From Alkalitalea saponilacus (GTDB lineage: Bacteria > Bacteroidota > Bacteroidia > Bacteroidales > Marinilabiliaceae), in assembly GCF_900168165.1 (NCBI RefSeq), contig NZ_FUYV01000009.1, positions 62,001 through 126,000 on the forward strand: a stretch of 64,000 nucleotides of DNA, in the 5' to 3' direction. A model generated the notes under the pieces. The model was not told where the DNA came from, searched no databases, and saw only the letters and a list, made by a program, of their open reading frames with translations. Numbering within the stretch: position 1 is the stretch's first letter; the number at the start of each line of letters is the position of its first letter. This document shows positions 56,525-63,918 of this stretch, piece by piece. The translations under genes were made by a program, and so were the position numbers.

Positions 56525-56561
56525 GTAGCCGGTCTGATATAAACCACATCAGACCGGCTAC
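56525..56561 (+). terminator. Intercistronic hairpin after the chimeric peptide
   Basis: GTAGCCGGTCTGAT pairs perfectly (14 bp) with ATCAGACCGGCTAC across a 9-base loop, 8 bases after the stop. No T run follows, so it may protect the 3' end or partly terminate rather than stop transcription. Confidence 0.7.
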
Positions 56562-56618
56562 CCCCTATAGTGGAAAAACTCCACAATTACTGTTTTAACA
56601 TTTAACCGACCATAATTT

Positions 56619-57770
56619 ATGATCACAAATACATATAAATTTTATGTACTAATCATGACATTTCTCTCCATTATGTCATGCAACAATAAAGCTATATTTA
56701 TTGAATCAAGTCAAAAACTGTCAAAACAGGAATCTCTTCTTTCAATCAAGATTCCTCCTAATTTCCACCCGCAAAGCAAATACATTCAGGTTCTTAAAGG
56801 AGACAGTTCTAAAAACATACTTGCATATGGTAGTAATAACCAAATACATTTTTTCTGTTTAGAAAGTTTGAGTTTACAAAAATCAACTAACTATCAGCAG
56901 TATGGCCCCGAGGGAATTTCAACTTATACGGGCTTCCATGTAATAAATATGGACTCTGTTGTCTTAACATCGCAAACCTCAGTTATATTGACAGACACTT
57001 ACGATAAAATCCTCCAAAAATTGGATTTTATCGAATGGAACTCGCAACACACTGACCAACCATACCTCATTTTTGCTCCATCACGTGGGAGCAGGAATAG
57101 TGCGGTAAGAATTAATGATAATATATTTTTCTTGAGCTTTCAATTTGATCTTAAAAGTGATGATTTTAAAAACACGCCTATTGGCCTATATTACAACCTC
57201 AAAGACAATAGCATGCATGAAGCGGAAATGAAATATCCTGAATTTCCTTCAAATTACACAAGCTTATCTCACAATCCTACGATGGCGATTAAAGATAATT
57301 GTTTAATATATTCATTTAGTGTTCTTGATGAAATCTATCTCTTTGATAAAACTAAAGGGGTTACAAATAAACAGAATTTCAGCAGATTTAATAGAGTTAG
57401 AGTTAACACTAATTCTGGTGGCAATAGTTTTTATAATCAAATTAAAAGACCTCGATACTTATCAATTATATACGATCCTTGGAAAGATGTTTTCTATCGG
57501 ATATTCTACCCAGGGTATGAGGTGTCAGGGAATTACGATGATAATTATTACTTTTCTTTGATTGCTACACCTCCTGTTTTTTCTGTAATAATAATAGATT
57601 CTGAATTTAAAATTATTGGAGAAACAACCATGCCGTTTCAACATTATGATCCTTCTTCAAATTTCATAACAAAAGACGGATTATTTTTCGGTTTACACGA
57701 AAACCACCCCGAATTCGATCCAGATCATCTGAAATTCGCAAGATTTACTGTTGAACCAATAAACCAATAA
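56619..57770 (+). CDS. Lipoprotein A, predicted beta-propeller (DUF4221-like)
   Basis: The 383-residue protein has a lipobox at FLSIMSC (Cys23). The mature part is all-beta in outline with repeated segments such as LKGDSSKNILAYGSNNQIHF and FDKTKGV, resembling the DUF4221 / six-bladed propeller lipoproteins that Bacteroidales encode next to NVEALA peptides. No catalytic residues were seen. It lies 102 bases after the chimeric peptide gene, beyond the hairpin. Confidence 0.75.
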   Translation: MITNTYKFYVLIMTFLSIMSCNNKAIFIESSQKLSKQESLLSIKIPPNFHPQSKYIQVLKGDSSKNILAYGSNNQIHFFCLESLSLQKSTNYQQYGPEGISTYTGFHVINMDSVVLTSQTSVILTDTYDKILQKLDFIEWNSQHTDQPYLIFAPSRGSRNSAVRINDNIFFLSFQFDLKSDDFKNTPIGLYYNLKDNSMHEAEMKYPEFPSNYTSLSHNPTMAIKDNCLIYSFSVLDEIYLFDKTKGVTNKQNFSRFNRVRVNTNSGGNSFYNQIKRPRYLSIIYDPWKDVFYRIFYPGYEVSGNYDDNYYFSLIATPPVFSVIIIDSEFKIIGETTMPFQHYDPSSNFITKDGLFFGLHENHPEFDPDHLKFARFTVEPINQ

Positions 57771-58166
57771 CAAGAAGTTATCCGCATATAGCATATCGTT
57801 TTTTTAATATTTGGCCTGTCCTGCGCCCTTGTTAGTCCTTAATCTTCTTATATACAAAACATCAACAACACAGTAAACAATGACAATTTACAAACCATTC
57901 CCGGTTCTAGGCTTCCGGAATCATCAAATATTATGTATCAGAATTATATTGTGTTTAAATTCCGCAACACTGAAAACATTAAACTTTAAACATTGAACTT
58001 AAAATATAATCAACCTCAACAACCATGCGCCAAAAACATAAATTAAGTATTATTAACATAACCCCCCCCCCGATATTTGATAATATAAATAATGTTAATA
58101 CATTTGTAATAGTTACAATTTCTTTAATCCGAACCCCAAACAAAGTAGAGACCCTAATTCCCAAAA
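57771..58166 (+). promoter_or_regulatory. Spacer with poly-C tract and consensus promoter for the ligase gene
   Basis: No gene is present. TTTG (58076-58079), 19 bases, TACATTTG (58099-58106) is a full promoter match. A run of ten C (58062-58071) lies four bases upstream of the -33 box. The last ~150 bases resemble those before the chimeric peptide gene (for example CAACCTCAAC, then CAAAAACATAAA), showing duplication of the regulatory region. Confidence 0.75.
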
Positions 58167-60425
58167 ATGAGAACCTTTACTAACCATATCCACCTCTCTT
58201 TCCAAGTGCTGCTTATTGCTACTACGCTTTGCAGCTTATTTCTAACTTTCACAGGATTTTTCAACGACCTTCTTACGTCCAAACTATTCGGACTGGGAAT
58301 GGCATGCCTGTTTGTTGTGGGGTATTTTGTTGTTTCTTCACTTTTCAGGAAACAGTTAAAAGTATCTGCAATTGATGTTTTGGTGTTACTGTTCGCAGCA
58401 TGGTATTTTATTAGTGAGCTGATTTCTGGCAGCGCTTTAAGACCTTTGGATCATTTATTATTTCCACTGCTCCTTTGGGGAGTAATCTATATGTTTGTTC
58501 GGCAGGCATCTGGCAACATGTACTTTATATTGGGTGTGGCTATTGTTTGGATGATGGTTGTTTGCGCACAGGCGATACTGGGTTTAATGCAACTCTATGG
58601 CTTTGAGAAGTCATTCCACGGCCTGTTTAGTATTACAGGAACATTTCACAATCCCGGACCATTTTCGGGGTTTGTGGTTAGTGGATTGCCGTTGGCATTG
58701 GGGGTAATTTGTTACACAAAGATTCACGGAGACAGTACGGAGAAACACAGAGGAATTTATTTAAAATGGGTGAACATCATCCTACCCTACGGTTTAATTG
58801 CCAAATATGCTATTCAGACTTTGGCATGGATAACTCTGATAGCAATATTGCTGATACTTCCGCCTGCTCAATCACGAGCGGCTTGGATTGCAGGCATTGC
58901 CGGTAGTTTATTTGTACTTGCCGGACACCCTAGGCTGTTAGCCTTTAAAGAAAATCTGAGAAATAAGTTTTTATCATTAAAAAAACCCATACGCATTCTG
59001 CTATTAACCGCCATTTTGCTACCCTTAGCCACAGCAGCTTTTGGCCTCTATACTATGAAACAAGGCTCAGCCGATGGCCGCCTGCTCATGTGGCAGGTTA
59101 CCTCTCAACTAATAAAAGAGCGCCCCATCACCGGACACGGCGCAGGCGCCTTCAATGCCCTTTACATGAACGAACAGGCCAACTGGTTCTCATCCGGCAA
59201 AGGCACCGAAGCCCAGGCCATGGTAGCCGGCTCACCCGAAGCCCCCTTCAACGAACCACTAAAACTATGGCTCGAAAAAGGACTCATTGGAATATTGATA
59301 GTCGGTGGAATTCTATATCTTATATTTTTCAAAAAAAGAACCAACAACCAAAAACTCTCAACCAACAACATTAAACTTCAAACCTCAAACTTTGAACCTA
59401 AAACTTCAAAAAACCTTCAACCCTATAACCTTTCGACCCAAAACCATAAACTCACAACTATAAACTATCAACCATCAACCCCGAACCATCAACCATCAAC
59501 CATCAACCCTGAACTATTCCCGATTCTCGGGACTTCGCTACGCTACGCAACCCAAAACCATAAACTCACAACTATAAACTATCAACCATCAACCCCGAAC
59601 CATCAACCATCAACCATCAACCCTGAACTATTCCCGATTCTCGGGACTTCGCTACGCTACGCAACCCAAAACCATAAACTCACAACTATAAACGATCAAC
59701 CATCAACCCAAAACTTCGAACTATCAACCGCAATAAAAGGAGCCCTCTTAACAGTCTTGACTTTCAGCCTATTCTCTTACCCCTTCGACATCAGCTCATT
59801 CATCCTGCAACTGGTCATTTTAGTAGCTATACTGGCAGGCACCACCAAAACACTGTTTAGCATTAGAGGAGGGAAAGTCCTGTTTCTGACAATTCCGGTA
59901 GCCATGCTATTAATCGCCGCAACCATTCATTTCATACCCCAGCGGCAATCACATTACCAAGCCATGAAAATCTGGCAGGAGGCCGACCGCTTTTACAGTT
60001 TTGGAAGCTACCATACAGCAGTTGACGCTTACGAAGAAGCCTTCCCGGCACTCCAAACCACCGGCCTCTTCCTGCAAATGTATGGCAAAGCCCTCAACAT
60101 GGATGAACAACACCAAAAAAGCAACGAAATACTGGCAATGGCGCAACAACGCTTCAGCAGTCAAATCATCCAAAACACCCTTGGCGACAACCACAAAGCC
60201 CTGGGTAATTACCCCGCAGCCGAAGCCGCATACATTAAAAGCACAAACATGATACCATCATTACTATTACCAAAATATTTACTGGCCAAACTTTACACAG
60301 AAAGCGGCCAACACCATAAAGCCAAACAAACCGCCGAAGAGATCCTCAACAGCCCGGTAAAAGTTGAGTCCTCGGCGACGAGAGAGATTATTAATGAAAT
60401 GAGATCAGTTATCAATGAGCAGTGA
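58167..60425 (+). CDS. O-antigen-ligase / Wzy-like membrane protein with TPR tail
   Basis: The 752-residue protein has about ten membrane segments before residue 390 with Wzy/ligase marks: TGTFHNPGPFSGFVVSGLPL (about 170), SRAAWIAGIAG (about 235), and DGRLLMWQVTSQLIKERPIT with GHGAGAFNALY (about 300). Residues ~392-525 are a low-complexity Thr/Asn/Gln/Pro stretch that includes two exact 38-residue repeats. Two or three membrane helices follow, then TPR-like repeats at about 590-740 (SYHTAVDAYEEAFPALQTTG). The family joins glycans to lipid A or to proteins (PglL-type). In this peptide cluster, glycosylation of exported products is a possible role, unproven. Confidence 0.85.
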   Translation: MRTFTNHIHLSFQVLLIATTLCSLFLTFTGFFNDLLTSKLFGLGMACLFVVGYFVVSSLFRKQLKVSAIDVLVLLFAAWYFISELISGSALRPLDHLLFPLLLWGVIYMFVRQASGNMYFILGVAIVWMMVVCAQAILGLMQLYGFEKSFHGLFSITGTFHNPGPFSGFVVSGLPLALGVICYTKIHGDSTEKHRGIYLKWVNIILPYGLIAKYAIQTLAWITLIAILLILPPAQSRAAWIAGIAGSLFVLAGHPRLLAFKENLRNKFLSLKKPIRILLLTAILLPLATAAFGLYTMKQGSADGRLLMWQVTSQLIKERPITGHGAGAFNALYMNEQANWFSSGKGTEAQAMVAGSPEAPFNEPLKLWLEKGLIGILIVGGILYLIFFKKRTNNQKLSTNNIKLQTSNFEPKTSKNLQPYNLSTQNHKLTTINYQPSTPNHQPSTINPELFPILGTSLRYATQNHKLTTINYQPSTPNHQPSTINPELFPILGTSLRYATQNHKLTTINDQPSTQNFELSTAIKGALLTVLTFSLFSYPFDISSFILQLVILVAILAGTTKTLFSIRGGKVLFLTIPVAMLLIAATIHFIPQRQSHYQAMKIWQEADRFYSFGSYHTAVDAYEEAFPALQTTGLFLQMYGKALNMDEQHQKSNEILAMAQQRFSSQIIQNTLGDNHKALGNYPAAEAAYIKSTNMIPSLLLPKYLLAKLYTESGQHHKAKQTAEEILNSPVKVESSATREIINEMRSVINEQ
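59340..59735 (+). repeat. Exact 114-bp in-frame tandem repeat inside the ligase gene
   Basis: Copies begin at 59436, 59550 and 59664 (third partial). Each contains ACCATAAACTCACAACTATA-type units, repeated CAACCATCAACC words and a CCCGATTCTCGGG hairpin. The period is 38 codons, so copy-number change keeps the frame. Bases 59340-59435 are a less regular stretch of the same kind. Confidence 0.9.
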
Positions 60426-60540
60426 ACAGTGAACAGTTATCAGTTATCAATGAACAGTCATCAGTGAACAGTGAGTTAACTAATAACTGAACACTGATAA
60501 CTGATAACTGATAACTGGTAACTGAACACTGATTTTTCTG
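60426..60540. repeat. Inverted low-complexity repeat after the ligase gene
   Basis: CAGTGAACAGT and TCAGTTATCA units on the left (60420-60475) are mirrored by AACTGATAACTGATAACTG and AACTGAACACTGA on the right (60485-60532), so the transcript end folds into a long hairpin. Confidence 0.65.
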
Positions 60541-60547
60541 GGAAAAA

Positions 60548-60589
60548 GAAGAGGAAGCCCCTGTGCTCCTACGCCCACGCTTCCTCTTC
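60548..60589 (+). terminator. 11-bp hairpin in the leader region
   Basis: GAAGAGGAAGC pairs perfectly with GCTTCCTCTTC across a 20-base loop rich in C. It may end the ligase transcript or be part of a structured leader for the next gene. Confidence 0.55.
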
Positions 60590-60631
60590 CGACTCCCTCC
60601 AAACTTAAAAAAGAAAGGAGGTAAAACGTTT

Positions 60632-60679
60632 ATGAAAAAAATCGTCAGTATTATGCCGAAGAACTTCGGTATAATGTGA
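60632..60679 (+). CDS. 15-residue mini-ORF with strong Shine-Dalgarno
   Basis: AAAGGAGG (60614-60621) precedes ATG at 60632 by 10 bases, unusually strong for a Bacteroidota gene. The frame encodes MKKIVSIMPKNFGIM. ATTATGCCGAAG and CTTCGGTATAAT within it form an 11-12 bp inverted repeat, and CCTCC (60596-60600) can pair with GGAGG. It looks like a regulated leader ORF; no product is known. Confidence 0.45.
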   Translation: MKKIVSIMPKNFGIM

Positions 60680-60781
60680 CAAAGATAAAGTTTTAAAACA
60701 AATTACGATAACTGAATTATTCGGTTACAAAAAATGTACCTGCCAGGCAGTGATGCATTTCTATTAAAAGTTTTAATTCAA

Positions 60782-60800
60782 CAAGCTGTTTTCAAAACAG
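60782..60800 (+). promoter_or_regulatory. Perfect palindrome upstream of peptide 1
   Basis: AGCTGTTTT-C-AAAACAGCT lies 31 bases before the peptide ATG. It may be an operator or a leader hairpin. The spacer 60680-60830 otherwise holds no recognised promoter. Confidence 0.45.
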
Positions 60801-60830
60801 CTAATCTTTAAACAAGTAATTTTTATAACA

Positions 60831-61061
60831 ATGAAGAAAAAGTTAATTTTTGCAATAGCAACAGGTTTTTTCGCAGTAGCAACTGTAGTTAATATGAACA
60901 TGTTACAGGCTGATAGTGCCGGGGATGTTACGCTGGAGAGTATTGCAACGATGGCGCAGGCGCAAGTAGAATGGGGAGGTAGTAATGGCATCTGTATGAA
61001 CATACCTTGGGGTTGGTGCTTGTGGGATGACGGTTTTTTTATTAATGGCATATTCATTTAA
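60831..61061 (+). CDS. NVEALA-like secreted peptide 1
   Basis: The 76-residue precursor has a signal-peptide leader (MKKKLIFAIATGFFAVATVV), then SAGDVTLESIATMAQAQ, which matches the spacing of the DVxLxNVEALA motif of the Bacteroidales NVEALA family. The 30-residue tail (VEWGGSNGICMNIPWGWCLW...) has two Cys and many Trp/Gly. The mature peptide is probably exported, with a disulfide possible. A hairpin and lipoprotein B gene follow. Function in the family is unknown. Confidence 0.8.
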   Translation: MKKKLIFAIATGFFAVATVVNMNMLQADSAGDVTLESIATMAQAQVEWGGSNGICMNIPWGWCLWDDGFFINGIFI

Positions 61062-61068
61062 ACAAGTT

Positions 61069-61100
61069 TTATGCGGAAAAGCTTATGCTTTTCCGCATAA
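61069..61100 (+). terminator. Intercistronic hairpin after peptide 1
   Basis: TTATGCGGAAAAGC pairs perfectly (14 bp) with GCTTTTCCGCATAA across a TTAT loop, 7 bases after the stop. TTAATT follows. It separates the peptide from lipoprotein B. Confidence 0.8.
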
Positions 61101-61120
61101 TTAATTCACTTTGAAAAACT

Positions 61121-62185
61121 ATGAAAAACATAATCAAAATACCTTTCGTTATTGCAATATTTTCGATTATTGCAAATGGATGTAACCCTAAGTATAAACC
61201 AGATTATCCGATTTACCATATACAAAATGATGTTGTTAATATTGATTCCGGTTTTTTTGGCAATCCTAACAAGATGCTAATCTCAGATTCTCTATTGTTC
61301 TTCGAAGATGAAGTAAATAACTACTATTTTGGTGTAATAGACATTAAAAACTTGATTTTTTTAAAGAGGTTTGGGAAAAAAGGCAGTGGGCCAAATGAGA
61401 TTATCACGCCGTCTAGTTTATTTATAAAAAATGAAAAGTTTTCCTTTAATACCGTTAACACAAATATAATAGCAGAATTTCCTTTCAAAGAAATTTTCAA
61501 TTCTCCTACTGAACCTAAAATGAACATTATTGCAAATCTAAGAGTAAAAAATAAAGAGGTAATGTATTCATTTATGACTCCCTTAATGATTGATAAATAC
61601 TATTTAGCAACAGGATTCTTTTCAAATGGAAAATATGCTCTAATTGATGTTAAAAATAATAGAGATTCCATATTTGGCTTTCATCCTATAACAGAAAATA
61701 TTGGACAATTTGAATTAGGAATTATTTTTCAATCGGTACTTGTACATCATCCTAGTAAAAGAAGAGTTGTAAATGTTAGTCTTCTTACAAATGATCTATT
61801 AGAAGTAATTACCTATTGCGAAAATCAACAATTTACAATTAAATCAAACACTTCATCATATAATCCAACTTTAGCAACAACAGGAGAACGGATTCATTTA
61901 TCATCTGAAAGCAAGTTTACTTACCTTAATTTCTCTGTAACCGATAAGTTTATTTACCTGTTATATTCAGGTAAATCAGTCGCTGAACATGGTTATGATG
62001 CTGCATTTGGTAATACAATTCACGTATTTGATTGGGAACTTAATAAAGTATGTGAATATGTTCTGGATTTTAATTTACAGTCAATAGCAGTTACTGCTGA
62101 TGATAGATATTTATATTCTTTTGGAGCTATAACAAGTAATGTTGAATTATTAAAATGGAGTTTAACTCATAATAGTAGAAGTTAA
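61121..62185 (+). CDS. Lipoprotein B, predicted six-bladed beta-propeller (BF3164-like)
   Basis: The 354-residue protein has a lipobox at IANGC (about 21). Mature segments such as FGVIDIKNLIFLKRFGKKGS with the GSGPNEI turn are typical of BF3164-like / 6-bladed propeller lipoproteins. Its stop codon TAA (62183-62185) lies within sequence homologous to the leader of the peptide family (AAGTTAATTTT), so the gene end was formed by recombination with the next peptide gene. A few native C-terminal residues may be missing. Confidence 0.8.
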   Translation: MKNIIKIPFVIAIFSIIANGCNPKYKPDYPIYHIQNDVVNIDSGFFGNPNKMLISDSLLFFEDEVNNYYFGVIDIKNLIFLKRFGKKGSGPNEIITPSSLFIKNEKFSFNTVNTNIIAEFPFKEIFNSPTEPKMNIIANLRVKNKEVMYSFMTPLMIDKYYLATGFFSNGKYALIDVKNNRDSIFGFHPITENIGQFELGIIFQSVLVHHPSKRRVVNVSLLTNDLLEVITYCENQQFTIKSNTSSYNPTLATTGERIHLSSESKFTYLNFSVTDKFIYLLYSGKSVAEHGYDAAFGNTIHVFDWELNKVCEYVLDFNLQSIAVTADDRYLYSFGAITSNVELLKWSLTHNSRS

Positions 62186-62397
62186 TTTTCGCAATAGCAA
62201 CAGGTTTTTTCGCAGTGGCAACAGTGTTTAATATGAATATGTTACAGGCCAATAGTGCAGGTGATGTATCGTTGGAGAGTATTATGATTATGCAGCAGGC
62301 CGAGGCGGAAAGTTTTGGTTGTCCAAATGGTTGTCTGACATCTAGGGGCATGTGTTATTGTTTTGGATTCCATCGATATGAGGAAAAAAGATGGTAA
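62179..62397 (+). pseudogene. NVEALA-like peptide 2, start codon lost
   Basis: From AAG at 62179 the frame reads KLIFAIATGFFAVATVFNMN and continues to a full tail with four Cys (SFGCPNGCLTSRGMCYCFGF), but the codon before is TAG and the expected ATG-AAG-AAA is missing. The first usable start is GTG at 62215, which would delete half the signal peptide. Translation could restart after the overlapping lipoprotein B stop, but export would be doubtful. The tail is intact, suggesting recent damage or a stored cassette. Confidence 0.7.
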
Positions 62398-62408
62398 TGC
62401 TATTGTTT

Positions 62409-62443
62409 ACTTGGACTGCCTTTTATTGGCAGTCCAAGTTTTC
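62409..62443 (+). terminator. Hairpin after peptide 2
   Basis: ACTTGGACTGCC pairs perfectly (12 bp) with GGCAGTCCAAGT across a 7-base loop, followed by TTTTC. It is the most terminator-like of the four peptide hairpins. Confidence 0.8.
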
Positions 62444-62501
62444 ACGTCTCAGCTTATTCAAACTTCTTTCACATATTTCATTAAACAACTAATTTAAAAA
62501 A

Positions 62502-62723
62502 ATGAAAAAGAAATTAATTTTTGCAATAACAACAGGTTTTTTCGCAGTGGCGACTGTGTTTAATATGACTATGTTACAAGCCAATAGTAGCGGTGATGTT
62601 TCATTGGAGAGCATTATGATTATGCAGCAGGCCGAGGCGGAAAGTTCTGCTAATCCATGTGGTAGCACTAAGGGCTATTGTTATGATCGTGGGTGGAGAC
62701 CCTTTATTGAACTTCACTGGTAA
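62502..62723 (+). CDS. NVEALA-like secreted peptide 3
   Basis: The 73-residue precursor has the family leader MKKKLIFAITTGFFAVATVF and SSGDVSLESIMIMQQAEAES. The nucleotide sequence of the leader is nearly identical to peptide 2 up to GAGGCGGAAAGTT, after which the tails are unrelated. The tail SANPCGSTKGYCYDRGWRPF has two Cys. A hairpin and lipoprotein C follow. Confidence 0.8.
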   Translation: MKKKLIFAITTGFFAVATVFNMTMLQANSSGDVSLESIMIMQQAEAESSANPCGSTKGYCYDRGWRPFIELHW

Positions 62724-62749
62724 CATCATGAATAACTAAATAAATAAAA

Positions 62750-62796
62750 GAAGTGAAATAGAGTTGAGGTTATAATTCAGCTCAATTATTCACTTC
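62750..62796 (+). terminator. Intercistronic hairpin after peptide 3
   Basis: GAAGTGAA (62750-62757) pairs with TTCACTTC (62789-62796), with an inner TTGAG/CTCAA pairing. It lies 26 bases after the peptide stop and just before lipoprotein C. Confidence 0.65.
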
Positions 62797-62822
62797 ATAA
62801 CAAGTAAACTAACGTCAATATT

Positions 62823-63869
62823 ATGAAACTTTTAAAATACATAAGCCCAATTGTATTCATTGCTCTAATTGGATGCAATAACCATAAACTTGATAATGCA
62901 AAACCATTCAGTATCCAAGCAGTTAAAACAGTGAATATTCAAGATCTAATTGTGGATTTTAATAAGGATTTCTATGTGCGGTTTGGAGATTTTCAATTAA
63001 TTGGCGACTATTTAATGTTTAATGATTTTACACCAACAAACGAAAAAGGAATCCACATATTTAACAGAAGTTCTTTTGAATATATTACAAGTACAGGTGT
63101 ATTGGGAAGAGGCCCTGGAGAGATTACCAGATTAGGACAAAGTGTTATCAGTTTTTGCGGAGACTTCTTTTGGGTTGATGACTACGGTTTAGAGGTTAGA
63201 TGGAAATTTCCTATAGATAGTGTCATTAGTAATAAGAACTTCTTACCTTCTATTAATAAAGCGATGGACAGCAAAATGTTTTTAGTAGATTATGAGCTTA
63301 TAAATGATAGTATAGCACTGGGAATTGCTGTAGTTCCGTTAAGTGCTAATGCAGCGGAAATGACTTTGGCGAAATATAATTTTAATACCTCCAAAACGGA
63401 AAGGTACGGATATGAGCATTCTGCAATTAATGATCACCGACAAACATATTCAAGTTTTAAGCTGGATAGAAAAAATGATAGATATATAAGGGGTTATGTG
63501 AATTTAGACCTTATGACTATTTGTAATTTAAACGGAGACTTAATATATAACATATGTGGACCTTTAATCAACAATCAAAATAATGAATTTAATCAATACT
63601 TCCAAGGAGTAGATATTTATAAAGACTTGATACTTGCTTCATACCTAGGAGATAAGCATGTAATATTAGAAGAAGGTCAACCAGCACAAATGGAATATCC
63701 ATCTAAGTTATTAACTTTCAATAGTACAGGAGATCTTATTAAAGTAATTGAGACAGGATATAGCTTTTCTTCATTTTGCATAGATGAAGTCTACGATAGA
63801 GTAATTCTCTATTTTGAAGATAAAGAGAACCCTCTCGGTTATTTTTCCTTAGAAGGGATTTTAAACTAA
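62823..63869 (+). CDS. Lipoprotein C, predicted six-bladed beta-propeller
   Basis: The 348-residue protein has a lipobox at FIALIGC (Cys18). The first propeller blade with GIHIFNRSSFEYITSTGVLG and the GRGPGEI turn is typical of the BF3164-like / 6-bladed propeller lipoproteins. It is a paralogue in outline of lipoprotein B but diverged in sequence. Position directly after peptide 3 and its hairpin repeats the cassette layout. Confidence 0.8.
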   Translation: MKLLKYISPIVFIALIGCNNHKLDNAKPFSIQAVKTVNIQDLIVDFNKDFYVRFGDFQLIGDYLMFNDFTPTNEKGIHIFNRSSFEYITSTGVLGRGPGEITRLGQSVISFCGDFFWVDDYGLEVRWKFPIDSVISNKNFLPSINKAMDSKMFLVDYELINDSIALGIAVVPLSANAAEMTLAKYNFNTSKTERYGYEHSAINDHRQTYSSFKLDRKNDRYIRGYVNLDLMTICNLNGDLIYNICGPLINNQNNEFNQYFQGVDIYKDLILASYLGDKHVILEEGQPAQMEYPSKLLTFNSTGDLIKVIETGYSFSSFCIDEVYDRVILYFEDKENPLGYFSLEGILN

Positions 63870-63918
63870 TTGTTAAATGGAGTTATTTTGAATTAACTTA
63901 CAAATTTAATTGAAAACA

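Noticed and set aside
57979-58164. Minus-strand 61-codon frame across the ligase promoter
   Set aside because: It covers a poly-C tract and a full promoter on the other strand, and has no motif.
59436-59735. CRISPR-like array in the ligase gene
   Set aside because: The repeats are 114 bp, abut directly with no variable spacers, are in frame and made of low-complexity words; no cas gene is near.
62215-62397. Peptide 2 as a normal gene starting at GTG 62215
   Set aside because: That start lies halfway through the conserved leader and removes the charged N-terminus; comparison with peptides 1 and 3 shows the true start has been lost.
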